Assembly (NCBI GenBank): GCA_964541895.1
Contig: CAZISM010000178.1
Coordinates: 1 to 8,823 of the forward strand
Direction: 5' to 3'
From: CAZISM01 sp964541895
GTDB taxonomy: Bacteria; Zhuqueibacterota; Zhuqueibacteria; Residuimicrobiales; Residuimicrobiaceae
DNA length: 8,823 nt
Below are positions 1 through 7,218 of the stretch, in pieces. Below the pieces are notes generated by a model, which was given only the letters and a program-made list of their open reading frames with translations, was not told where the DNA came from and made no database searches. The first letter of the stretch is position 1, and each line of letters opens with the position of its first letter. The position numbers and the translations under genes were made by a program.

Positions 1-3000
1 TCAACATGAGCTGGGGCGACACCTTTGTGACGCGCCTGCTGGATGATGTGATCCGCTATGCCGCCAGCCAGAACGTCACCCTGGTGGCTTCCTCCGGTAA
101 TTCCAGCACGGATATCATCCATTATCCCTCCGGATTCGAACCGGTGATCTCGGTGGGCGCCTCGACGCAGGAGGACCGGCTGGCCGGTTTTTCCAATTTC
201 GGCCCCACAGTGGACCTGGTGGCGCCGGGACAGAAAATTCTTTCCACCACCCTGGATGCAAAATATGACAGCACCTCTCTGCAGGGCACCTCGTTTTCCG
301 CGCCGTTCGTCTCCGCTGCAGCGGCTTTGCTTTTGAGTGAAACGCCGACCCTGTCACCCGTGGCCGTTCGCGGCATCCTTACCGGCACCGCCGATGACCT
401 GGGGCCTGCCGGCTGGGATGCCCAATATGGCGCCGGCCGCTTGAATGTGTACGAAGCGCTGCGATCACAATCCCTGAGCCATGTCGAGATCACCTTCCCA
501 TGGCTGGATGACGGCTTTAGCACCGGCCCCATAGAGATCAAAGGGAGTGCATGGACCTCGACGTTCGCCTCCTATCAGCTTTTTTATGGTTTGGGCTATA
601 ATCCGAAAAACTGGAGCGCCATCACCGCGCTGCAAAACCGGCGCGTCATCTCCGGCACCTTAGGCACCTGGCAAAGCATACCGGCCAAGGACAGCAGCTA
701 TACCATCAGGCTGGTGGTGAACAATCAGGATGGTTCTGCAGAGGAATCGGCGGTACGCATTCTCATCGACCGTACACCGCCGAAGATTTCTCAGGTGGCG
801 CTTTTGCCCATGATCGATGCCGATCGGCACTCGGTTCTGGTCCAGTACAACACCGACGACTTGAGCGAGGGTATCGTGTTTTATCGTCAGACGGGACTGA
901 ACGAACGTTTTGTCGAAGTGCCTATGGCTTACCGTACCACGGAACCGCGCCTCAATTTTACGCAATCGCTCGCCAGACAGAACGTGGAGCTCAAGCTTTT
1001 GGCGCGGAACGGAGCCGGACTTGCCGCCATCGATGATAATCAGGGCCGTCTGTATCAGGCCGATCTGACCGCGCCGCCCCTGGACCGTTTGCGTTTTACC
1101 GCCGGCAACATCACAGTGCCGCACGGTCACCTGTTGAACGCCTATGTGGATTTCAATCAAAATTTCATTCCCGAACTGATGATCAGCACCTATTCGCCGC
1201 AGGAAGGCTATATCTTAAAGCTGTTCGAGTTCAGCGGTCGTGAGTATCGTGTGGTCGCTACCTTGCCCAAACAGCTGATTCCGCGGGACGTCGGCGACAG
1301 CAACGGCAACCGCAAGATGGAGCTGCTGGCCGGATTCGGATTTTCCACCTATCTGTTCGAAAACCAGGCTACGGCTGCCATCGAGCTGGTGCCGATAAAA
1401 ACATGGGAGGGCGGCAGCTCGGTGCAATATTGGGGCAGCCGGCTGGTAGATATCGATGGCGATGAAAAAGATGAAGTCATCATGCGTGTGGTGAGGACGG
1501 AAAACAAAAAGACCACCGACCAGTTCGAGATCTGGAAACGCGGCAACGACGGCGAGTACACTGTTTGGGCGGCCTTGCCCAATCCCGGCAAGGGCGACAA
1601 CTATAACGGCGTGCCGCACTGTCTGGTGGAGGACTTTGACGGCGATGGCCGTATGGAGATTTTGCTGGGCGACAGTGACGGCGATCTCTATATGTACGAG
1701 CGTCAACCCTCCGGATTCGTAGTCAACTGGACCGATTCTCTGCCGCTGCTGGACAGCATTGAATGGACCGCGGCCGGCGATTTCGATGGCGACGGCTTCG
1801 CCGAGTTCGTCGTCGGCTCACATTCCGATCCCAGCCTCAACAGCGAGCACAGCTATGATGCGCGCCACTGGTACTACCGGATCTATGATCGCAGCGGCGA
1901 CAACCAGTACACGCAGGTGGCTGACTACCGTTTCTTCGGGTACGAGAGCAGCAAAGACCATCCCAGCGGCGTCAGCAGCGGTGACGTGGATCGCGACGGC
2001 CGCGATGAAATTTTAATCTGTGCCTATCCGGATTTTTATATAGCCGAATGGAGTCCGGACAACAGCTACCCGTTAACCTTTTATGGATCTGATATCGAAT
2101 GCAACAGCCCTATGGTTCTCGATTCGAACCATGATGGCCAAAAAGAGTTCTGGCTCAGCGACGGCGAATCCGTCCGCCCCTATACTATGGTGGGCGGCCT
2201 GACCGCACCGCCGGTTCCGGTAGGCTTTACGGCCCATCCGCTGGACGGGTCCACTGTGCAGCTGTCATGGTATGAGGTACCCGGTGCGGATGAATACCGC
2301 ATCTATCGCGGCACAGAAACGAACGCCCTGGACTCTGTGCAGACGGTGAGAGCCGTCACCTGGCGGGACACGACCGTGATGGCCGGCCGCTCCTACTGGT
2401 ACAGTGTCGCTGCGGTGGATGTGGAAAAAACACCGGCCATGAGTTTGCGTACCTCGCCATGGCTTGCCAGACCTGGTGACCAGCCTTATCTGGTCAAAGC
2501 CGTAGCTGAGAACGAACGCAACGTCCGCCTGTTCTTCAGTGAGCCGCTGTCGGCTGATGCCAAGAACGCCGCCCATTATCGTTTCAGTGGCGATCTGGGC
2601 CGGCCTTCGTCCTGCGGGTATGACCAGAGCGGGCAGGAGATCCTTTTGAGCGCAAGCAAGCCGTTCCCGGGCAACGGCGAATACACAGTTCAGGCCGAAG
2701 GTCTGTTTGATGTGGACCATACGCCGCTGGACACGACACGTTGTCGCGCGACTTTTAGCGTGCAGGTTGCGCCGGCTCCGCCTTATCTGCTCTCGGCCGA
2801 ATTGAGCGCTGACCGCATCATTCATCTGACGTTCAGTGAAGCCATGGTGGAGCAGGATCTGCTGGATGTCGCCAACTATGAACTGGACAATGGCCTGACG
2901 GTGCAAGCGGTGACGTTGGCGGAACATCGCAACACCGAAGTCTTGCTGCAGTTTAGCAGTGCCGGCAATCTGGGCGCGTTTGGCAAAAAATATCTCGTGC

Positions 3001-3356
3001 GAGTCAGGAACATTAAAAATCTGGCCGGTGTCGCCATTCAGGCCAGTCGCGGCGATGCCATTCAGCTGGTTTTCTCCAAATACGATCTGGCGGATGTATA
3101 CACATACCCCAATCCGTTTCGTCAGGGCATTGACCTGGCAGGGATCACGTTTGCCAATCTGACCATGGAAGCGGAAGTCCTGATTCTGACGGTGGAGGGC
3201 CGCACCCTTCGCACCCTGCATGAGAGTAACGGCGACGGCGGGCTGGTCTGGGACGGTCGCGATGAACAGGGCCATGAACCGGCTGCCGGCATTTACCTCT
3301 ATCGGGTGCGTAACAACTCGGAAACGAAATGGGGCAAGCTGGCCATTGTCCGTTGA
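1..3356 (+). CDS. Secreted subtilisin-like (S8) serine protease, multidomain, 5' end outside window
   Basis: The frame is open from the first base; counting from the ATG at base 6, 1116 residues are visible. That ATG is internal: it lies in the usual subtilase context (I)NMSWG, and the catalytic Asp and His must lie upstream. Visible are the oxyanion-hole Asn in ASSGN (N32) and the catalytic Ser in GTSFSAP (S96). Domains in order: protease end to about residue 150; an Ig-like region (about 155-260); seven DxDxDG-like FG-GAP/VCBS motifs (about 378-720); a fibronectin type III domain (about 736-825); two similar Ig-like domains (about 826-925 and 926-1025); and a C-terminal tail with YPNPF at 1034-1038 and WDG at 1082-1084, ending GKLAIVR. 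That tail is of the FlgD-like/type IX sorting kind, so the enzyme is probably exported and perhaps surface-anchored. Substrate is unknown. Protease identity is sure; the route of secretion is inferred. Confidence 0.93.
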   Translation, partial: NMSWGDTFVTRLLDDVIRYAASQNVTLVASSGNSSTDIIHYPSGFEPVISVGASTQEDRLAGFSNFGPTVDLVAPGQKILSTTLDAKYDSTSLQGTSFSAPFVSAAAALLLSETPTLSPVAVRGILTGTADDLGPAGWDAQYGAGRLNVYEALRSQSLSHVEITFPWLDDGFSTGPIEIKGSAWTSTFASYQLFYGLGYNPKNWSAITALQNRRVISGTLGTWQSIPAKDSSYTIRLVVNNQDGSAEESAVRILIDRTPPKISQVALLPMIDADRHSVLVQYNTDDLSEGIVFYRQTGLNERFVEVPMAYRTTEPRLNFTQSLARQNVELKLLARNGAGLAAIDDNQGRLYQADLTAPPLDRLRFTAGNITVPHGHLLNAYVDFNQNFIPELMISTYSPQEGYILKLFEFSGREYRVVATLPKQLIPRDVGDSNGNRKMELLAGFGFSTYLFENQATAAIELVPIKTWEGGSSVQYWGSRLVDIDGDEKDEVIMRVVRTENKKTTDQFEIWKRGNDGEYTVWAALPNPGKGDNYNGVPHCLVEDFDGDGRMEILLGDSDGDLYMYERQPSGFVVNWTDSLPLLDSIEWTAAGDFDGDGFAEFVVGSHSDPSLNSEHSYDARHWYYRIYDRSGDNQYTQVADYRFFGYESSKDHPSGVSSGDVDRDGRDEILICAYPDFYIAEWSPDNSYPLTFYGSDIECNSPMVLDSNHDGQKEFWLSDGESVRPYTMVGGLTAPPVPVGFTAHPLDGSTVQLSWYEVPGADEYRIYRGTETNALDSVQTVRAVTWRDTTVMAGRSYWYSVAAVDVEKTPAMSLRTSPWLARPGDQPYLVKAVAENERNVRLFFSEPLSADAKNAAHYRFSGDLGRPSSCGYDQSGQEILLSASKPFPGNGEYTVQAEGLFDVDHTPLDTTRCRATFSVQVAPAPPYLLSAELSADRIIHLTFSEAMVEQDLLDVANYELDNGLTVQAVTLAEHRNTEVLLQFSSAGNLGAFGKKYLVRVRNIKNLAGVAIQASRGDAIQLVFSKYDLADVYTYPNPFRQGIDLAGITFANLTMEAEVLILTVEGRTLRTLHESNGDGGLVWDGRDEQGHEPAAGIYLYRVRNNSETKWGKLAIVR
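1137..2165 (+). repeat. Seven FG-GAP/VCBS-type repeats, probable beta-propeller
   Basis: Inside the protease gene, seven Asp-rich calcium-loop-like motifs recur, each followed by an acidic residue and a hydrophobic beta strand. Their first Asp falls at residues 382, 431, 484, 545, 594, 662 and 706 (counted from base 6). Clear examples are FDGDGRMEILLG, FDGDGFAEFVVG and VDRDGRDEILI; the first (DFNQN) and last (DSNHDG) are degenerate. Spacing of 44-68 residues fits one blade each, so a seven-bladed integrin-alpha-like propeller is plausible. Such propellers commonly bind calcium and mediate adhesion or substrate binding. The count was made by eye. Confidence 0.75.
2481..3080 (+). repeat. Tandem pair of Ig-like (SbsA/Big_5-type) domains
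   Basis: Two neighbouring protein segments of about 100 residues share a pattern. Each opens with PYL, continues to a strand with FSE (LFFSEPLSADAKNAAHYRF in the first, LTFSEAMVEQDLLDVANYEL in the second) and ends with a strand naming a derived property (YTVQAEGLFDVDHTPL and YLVRVRNIKNLAGVAI). This is the usual look of SbsA-type Ig-like domains, which serve as rigid spacers in secreted proteins. They appear to be an old internal duplication, as the similarity is at protein level and the DNA has diverged. Confidence 0.65.
3090..3353 (+). other. C-terminal FlgD-like / type IX secretion sorting-type domain
   Basis: The last 88 residues of the protease form a small beta domain. It begins with YPNPF, passes a strand about the 'evaluation' of the protein (VLILTVEGRTLRTL), then WDGRDEQGHEPAAGIYLYRV and a terminal GKLAIVR. 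This matches the known pattern of T9SS type A sorting domains and the related FlgD Ig-like tails. In phyla with a type IX system it directs secretion across the outer membrane and is cleaved; whether this organism has that system cannot be seen here. Confidence 0.8.
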
Positions 3357-3394
3357 GCCGCAGCGAACCGTGGCCGACCTAGAGCCGGCAGACC

Positions 3395-3400
3395 GAGGAG
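3395..3400 (+). promoter_or_regulatory. Ribosome-binding site that selects the coaE start
   Basis: GAGGAG lies 7 bases before the ATG at 3408, the usual spacing, but only 1 base before the upstream in-frame ATG at 3402. It therefore favours the 3408 start (or 3411, 10 bases away). Confidence 0.7.
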
Positions 3401-3407
3401 CATGAAG

Positions 3408-4034
3408 ATGATGCGTGTGGGACTGACCGGCGGATTCAGTGCCGGCAAATCTTTGGTTTCCCGAATGCTCCACGACCGTTTTGGCATCGCTATCGTCGAT
3501 GTGGATATTGCCGGTCGCAGAGCCGTGAACGATCATGGTGAAGTTTTAGCCGCGTTGCGACAGGCGTTTGGCGAGGCCTACTTTCTGGAAAACGGCGCGT
3601 TGAATCGGAAAAAACTGGGTCGGCTTGTTTTTGAAGATGCTCAGGCGCGGCACAAGCTGGACGCTATTGTGCATCCGGTCATGCTGGAGATCGTCGAACA
3701 GGATATACGAACGATCATGCAACAGAAAAGCGATGCGCCCTATTTCGTTGTGGATGCCGCCCTGTTGTACGAATTGAACCTGCAGGAGCGGCTGGACGTG
3801 GTGGTGCTGGTGCAAGCCTCCCTGGAAGCCTGTATCGAGCGGGCCTGGCGCCGCGACGCTCTCCCGGCGGATGAGGTGCGTCGCCGCTATGACGCCCAGA
3901 TGCCTGTTGCGGAAAAGCGGCGGCGGGCGGACTATATTGTTGAAAACGACGGTGACCTGAACGATCTGACGGACAAAGTGAGCGCCCTGCATACGACCTT
4001 GCTGGAATGGGCCCGGCAGAAGGAAACCGGTTAG
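3408..4034 (+). CDS. coaE: Dephospho-CoA kinase (CoaE)
   Basis: This cytoplasmic enzyme makes the last step of coenzyme A synthesis: ATP-dependent phosphorylation of the 3'-hydroxyl of dephospho-CoA. The 208-residue product has the family's usual length. The P-loop is GGFSAGKS (residues 8-15), a variant of the common GGIGSGKS. The family's DAD motif appears as DVD in AIVDVDIAGR. Later landmarks are LVFEDAQARHKLDAIVHP, the lid region VDAALLYE (PLLFE in many relatives), RRYDAQMP and ADYIVENDGDL, all in the expected order. ATGs at 3402, 3408 and 3411 are in frame; 3408 is chosen for the spacing from GAGGAG. The gene follows the protease gene by 51 bases and precedes comEC by 63. Identification is firm. 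Confidence 0.95.
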   Translation: MMRVGLTGGFSAGKSLVSRMLHDRFGIAIVDVDIAGRRAVNDHGEVLAALRQAFGEAYFLENGALNRKKLGRLVFEDAQARHKLDAIVHPVMLEIVEQDIRTIMQQKSDAPYFVVDAALLYELNLQERLDVVVLVQASLEACIERAWRRDALPADEVRRRYDAQMPVAEKRRRADYIVENDGDLNDLTDKVSALHTTLLEWARQKETG

Positions 4035-4083
4035 TGTAAAGTTGTTATTCGAGCACCATGGTCAAAAAATGTCGGGCAGCTGT

Positions 4084-4090
4084 AAGGTGA
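4084..4090 (+). promoter_or_regulatory. Ribosome-binding site for the TTG start of comEC
   Basis: AAGGTGA contains AGGTGA, an exact match to the 3' half of the Shine-Dalgarno consensus, and ends 7 bases before the TTG at 4098. It is the best site among the candidate comEC starts; a weaker GGAAAGG at 4133-4139 lies 6 bases before an in-frame GTG at 4146. Confidence 0.55.
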
Positions 4091-4097
4091 CCGATAT

Positions 4098-6539
4098 TTG
4101 GTCCGACTTGTCCGGATTATGGAATTCGATTCGGAAAGGCATCTCGTGTCAGGCAGCCAAACGCATCGTTTTATGTCTCCGGCCTTAAAAGTCCTGTTGC
4201 CCTTTATTCCGGGCATTCTGGTCGCGGCCGAATTTTTCATCCCTACCCCGGTCTTGCTGGCAGCGGTCGTTGCGCTGTTTGTTCTGCTGGTCTGGACCTT
4301 TACCCGTAACTATCATCACCTCTTTTTTATCATCGCGCTTGTGCTGATCTTTTGCCTCGCCGTTCTGCGTACCAATCTGGTCTGGCGGCACACGACCGAC
4401 CATGACATTCGATTTTTTGTTGCCAAGGCACCCGTGGCGGTGGAGGGGGTGATCAAGAGTCCGGTCATCCGGTACCAGGACAGACGAGCCTTTGAGCTGG
4501 AAGCGGATTCCTGCTGGGTGGAGAACGCGCCTCATCCCGCCCGGGGCCGGATCCTGGTTAACCACTATGATACCACAGCGACGGTTCAGTACGGCGATCG
4601 CGTGCTGGTCAAAGGAGTGTTGCGCAGACCGCCGGGCAGCCGCAATCCCGGTGATTTTGATTACCGCCTCTACCTGGCCGGCCGACGGATCTTTGCGCTG
4701 ATGAATGTGTCCGACTCGCCGGTGTACCTGCTGGCGCATGCGGAAGGCAACGTCCTGATGGAGTACGTTGTGGTGCCGCTGCGGGAGTGGTGCTGGATGG
4801 TGTTGCACCGTCATCTCTCCCGGGATTCGGCCGCACTGATATACGGCCTGTTGATCGGCGACCAGTCAGAGATCAGCGATGACATACAGCAGTCGTTTCG
4901 TGACACCGGCGTGATTCACGTGCTCGCGGTCTCGGGCATGCATGTCGGTTTTGTCATCGTGGCGCTGATATTTTTCTTCAGAACCATTCGCATCACCGAA
5001 CCATGGCGTACCGTCCTGGTTATTCTGTTTGTATTTTTTTACGCCACCCTGACCGGCAACCACTCACCTGTTTTTCGTGCCTCGATGATGGCCGCTCTGA
5101 TCCTGACCGCGCCGCTGCTGCAGCGGCGGATCGATCCGCTGAACATTCTCTCGCTGGCCGCCCTGGTGATATTGCTCGACAATCCGTTGCAGCTTTTCAT
5201 GACCGGCTTTCAGCTAAGCTTCATGGCCTGCCTGGGCATGCTGCTGCTCTATCAGCGCTTTCGCACCCTGGCCGTGTCCTGGTATGAAAAACCCTGGCTG
5301 AAGCACAAGTCGGCGCGTTACCTGCTGGATCTTTTTTGGGTCTCTCTGTCGGCTCAATTGGCCACCTTGCCGTTGCTATTGTACTATTTTTACAACCTGC
5401 CGATCATTGCCGTTTTTGCCAATCTGATTGTGATTCCGTTGACAGGGGTGGTGATGGGACTGGGTTTTTTGCTGGTGGCGTCGGCTTGGCTGCCGGTCTG
5501 GCTGATCGGGCCTCTGGCCGGCGGCATCGATGTGCTGGTCCGTTTTTGGGTCGCCTGGATCCATTTTTTCGCCCAATTGCCGGGATCCCATTGGTCGGTG
5601 CCGCGTCCATCGTGGATTGTGATCTGGATCATGATGTTTTTACTCGGTTTGTTTGTATATTGGCATCACGAGCGGGCTGCAAAAAGAATCTTGGTAATCT
5701 GTTTATTGTTGGTTAATTTATACGTCTGGCAGCATGCCCTGCAGGATCCGTGGCGCCTGCGAGTCACTTTTTTCGATGTAGGACAGGGAGATGCGTGTCT
5801 GTTTGAATTCCCTGACGGCCAGACGCTGCTGGTGGATGGGGGAGACCGGACCGGAAAGATCGATTACGGTGAGCGCGTCATTGTGCCCTATCTGCTGCGC
5901 AATGGCATTTATTACATAGAAAACATCCTCATAACTCATCCGCATGCAGATCATTTGGGCGGTATACCTTATATCATGGAGCATATCCGGGTCGGCAGAA
6001 TCCTCACGTCGCCGTTCACATTTGAAGATAGCCTGTCGCAGCAGATCCGTTCGCTTGCGCAGAGCCGGCAGGTGCAGATGAGCGGCGTTAAAAGGGGGGA
6101 TATCGTAAACGAGTTTTCCCACACCTGCCTGTATGTTCTTCATCCGGATACCGGACAGGTTGTGGTGACCGCCGAGCAAAGCAACGACCTTTCGGTGGTC
6201 GTTAAGCTGGTGTTCGGCCGCTGTTCATTTCTGCTCACAGGCGATGCCGGCTGCGATCCTGAATCGCAATGGCTGCAGCGATGGGATGACTCGTTGCTGG
6301 CTTCGGATATCATCAAGGTGTCGCATCATGGCAGTGCCACAGCCAGCAGCAAAGAGTTTTGTGATCACGCCGCAGCAAGGTTTGCCGTGGTCAGCGTCGG
6401 CAGGCAAAACCGTTTTGCCCTGCCTGAGCAGGAGGTGATCGAAAGATGGCAGGCGAACGGTGCTACGGTGTGTCGAACCGACGAGGAGGGCGCGGTGGTC
6501 TTTACCAGCAACGGCTATGATTTGCTCAGAACCTATTAA
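4098..6539 (+). CDS. comEC: ComEC/Rec2 family DNA internalization protein
   Basis: ComEC forms the inner-membrane channel that carries single-stranded DNA into the cytoplasm during natural transformation. The 813-residue product has the full three-part layout. Hydrophobic helices (about 26-95) flank an OB-fold-like DUF4131 segment (about 113-210, with NPGDFDYRLYLAG). A multi-helix Competence domain (about 245-550) follows, with LLIGDQSEI near 252-260 and VIHVLAVSGMHVG at 272-284. Last is a metallo-beta-lactamase domain: FDVGQGD (559-565), THPHADH (613-619), TGDAG with D716, and HHGS (743-746). The metal-binding motifs are intact, so a nuclease role is possible. The start is uncertain: TTG 4098 has the best ribosome-binding site, but ATG 4119, GTG 4146 and ATG 4173 are in frame, and homologues usually begin near the MSPALKVLLPF encoded at 4173. 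No other competence gene is in view. Confidence 0.95.
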   Translation: MVRLVRIMEFDSERHLVSGSQTHRFMSPALKVLLPFIPGILVAAEFFIPTPVLLAAVVALFVLLVWTFTRNYHHLFFIIALVLIFCLAVLRTNLVWRHTTDHDIRFFVAKAPVAVEGVIKSPVIRYQDRRAFELEADSCWVENAPHPARGRILVNHYDTTATVQYGDRVLVKGVLRRPPGSRNPGDFDYRLYLAGRRIFALMNVSDSPVYLLAHAEGNVLMEYVVVPLREWCWMVLHRHLSRDSAALIYGLLIGDQSEISDDIQQSFRDTGVIHVLAVSGMHVGFVIVALIFFFRTIRITEPWRTVLVILFVFFYATLTGNHSPVFRASMMAALILTAPLLQRRIDPLNILSLAALVILLDNPLQLFMTGFQLSFMACLGMLLLYQRFRTLAVSWYEKPWLKHKSARYLLDLFWVSLSAQLATLPLLLYYFYNLPIIAVFANLIVIPLTGVVMGLGFLLVASAWLPVWLIGPLAGGIDVLVRFWVAWIHFFAQLPGSHWSVPRPSWIVIWIMMFLLGLFVYWHHERAAKRILVICLLLVNLYVWQHALQDPWRLRVTFFDVGQGDACLFEFPDGQTLLVDGGDRTGKIDYGERVIVPYLLRNGIYYIENILITHPHADHLGGIPYIMEHIRVGRILTSPFTFEDSLSQQIRSLAQSRQVQMSGVKRGDIVNEFSHTCLYVLHPDTGQVVVTAEQSNDLSVVVKLVFGRCSFLLTGDAGCDPESQWLQRWDDSLLASDIIKVSHHGSATASSKEFCDHAAARFAVVSVGRQNRFALPEQEVIERWQANGATVCRTDEEGAVVFTSNGYDLLRTY

Positions 6540-6544
6540 TCATC

Positions 6545-6551
6545 AAAAGGA
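6545..6551 (+). promoter_or_regulatory. Ribosome-binding site fixing the eda start
   Basis: AAAAGGA ends 7 bases before the ATG at 6559. The frame is open upstream to 6460, but that extension lies within the end of comEC and has no family similarity, so this site settles the start. Confidence 0.7.
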
Positions 6552-6558
6552 ATGCATA

Positions 6559-7209
6559 ATGACAGAAAAAGAAAAAAATCTGCAAGCGATGGTGGACAGC
6601 GGTATTGTTGCCATCGTACGGGCCAACACCTCGGAGGGATTGCTCAACGTGGTGGAAGCGATTGAAAAGGGCGGCGTCAAAGCCATTGAAGTGACCATGA
6701 CGACCCCGAAGGCGATCGAAACCATAGCAGCGGTGACGGACAAATACAAAGGGGATGTGCTCGTCGGTGTGGGCACGGTTCTGGATGCCGAGACCGCCCG
6801 CCTGGCCATTCTGGCCGGAGCCAAGTTTGTGGTGACGCCCATCATGAATCCGGAAGTGATTCGCATGGCGAAGAAATACAGTCGTATCGTTGTCTGCGGC
6901 GCCTTCACCCCCACCGAGATCGTCGCGGCCTGGGAACATGGCAGTGATATTGTGAAAATTTTCCCGACCTCTTCGGTCGGACCGGAATACATCAAAGATC
7001 TCAAAGGTCCTTTTCCGCAGATCAGCATGTTGCCCACAGGCGGTGTAACGGTGGAGAATACCGGTGCTTTTCTCAAAGCCGGTGCCTGTGCGGTTGCGGT
7101 CGGCAGCAATCTCGCCGGCAACAAAGCCATCAACGAAGGGCTCTACGATCAGATAACGGAAAATGCCAGAAAATTCGTCCAGGCCGTCAACGCCGCCCGG
7201 GCAAAATAA
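6559..7209 (+). CDS. eda: KDPG / 4-hydroxy-2-oxoglutarate aldolase (Eda family)
   Basis: A class I, Schiff-base, TIM-barrel aldolase, usually a trimer, that splits 2-keto-3-deoxy-6-phosphogluconate into pyruvate and glyceraldehyde 3-phosphate, or 4-hydroxy-2-oxoglutarate into pyruvate and glyoxylate. The 216-residue length is typical. The Schiff-base lysine is K133 in VKIFPTSS; the catalytic glutamate is E44 in AIEVTMTTP; T73 (GVGTVL) and P94 (VTPIM) match pyruvate-pocket positions of the E. coli enzyme; GPFPQISMLPTGGV and AVAVGSNL supply the phosphate site. The arginine found after EVTL in the E. coli enzyme (R49) is a threonine here, as in a broader subfamily, so the exact substrate is open. 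No edd or uronate kinase gene is adjacent. It starts 19 bases after comEC and ends 9 bases before the pseudokinase gene. Confidence 0.9.
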   Translation: MTEKEKNLQAMVDSGIVAIVRANTSEGLLNVVEAIEKGGVKAIEVTMTTPKAIETIAAVTDKYKGDVLVGVGTVLDAETARLAILAGAKFVVTPIMNPEVIRMAKKYSRIVVCGAFTPTEIVAAWEHGSDIVKIFPTSSVGPEYIKDLKGPFPQISMLPTGGVTVENTGAFLKAGACAVAVGSNLAGNKAINEGLYDQITENARKFVQAVNAARAK

Positions 7210-7213
7210 GGAG
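7207..7213 (+). promoter_or_regulatory. Ribosome-binding site overlapping the eda stop codon
   Basis: TAAGGAG includes the TAA stop of the aldolase gene and ends 5 bases before the TTG at 7219. This strong site supports the TTG as the true start of the next gene and suggests translational coupling of the two genes. Confidence 0.7.
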
Positions 7214-7218
7214 TTCGG

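Noticed and set aside
2265..3536. Long open frame (423 residues) on the minus strand across the end of the protease gene and the start of coaE
   Set aside because: It lies opposite two well-supported genes, its product is rich in His, Arg and Gln with no recognisable domain, and it crosses the gene boundary. It is a by-product of codon bias on the other strand.
4055..4062. Palindrome ACCATGGT in the coaE-comEC gap
   Set aside because: It is only 8 bases, does not extend on either side, and has no loop or T-run; it is neither a terminator nor a credible operator.
4035..4097. Possible promoter between coaE and comEC (TTGTTA at 4042-4047 followed by an A-rich run)
   Set aside because: No acceptable -10 box at 16-18 bases could be found, so this cannot be separated from chance.
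5003..5716. Several open frames on both strands within the membrane part of comEC
   Set aside because: They overlap the firmly identified comEC gene and encode low-complexity Ala/Arg/Asp-rich products typical of shadow frames in GC-rich DNA.
6460..6558. 33-residue upstream extension of the aldolase
   Set aside because: It overlaps the coding end of comEC in another frame, has no similarity to the family, and a good ribosome-binding site precedes the ATG at 6559.
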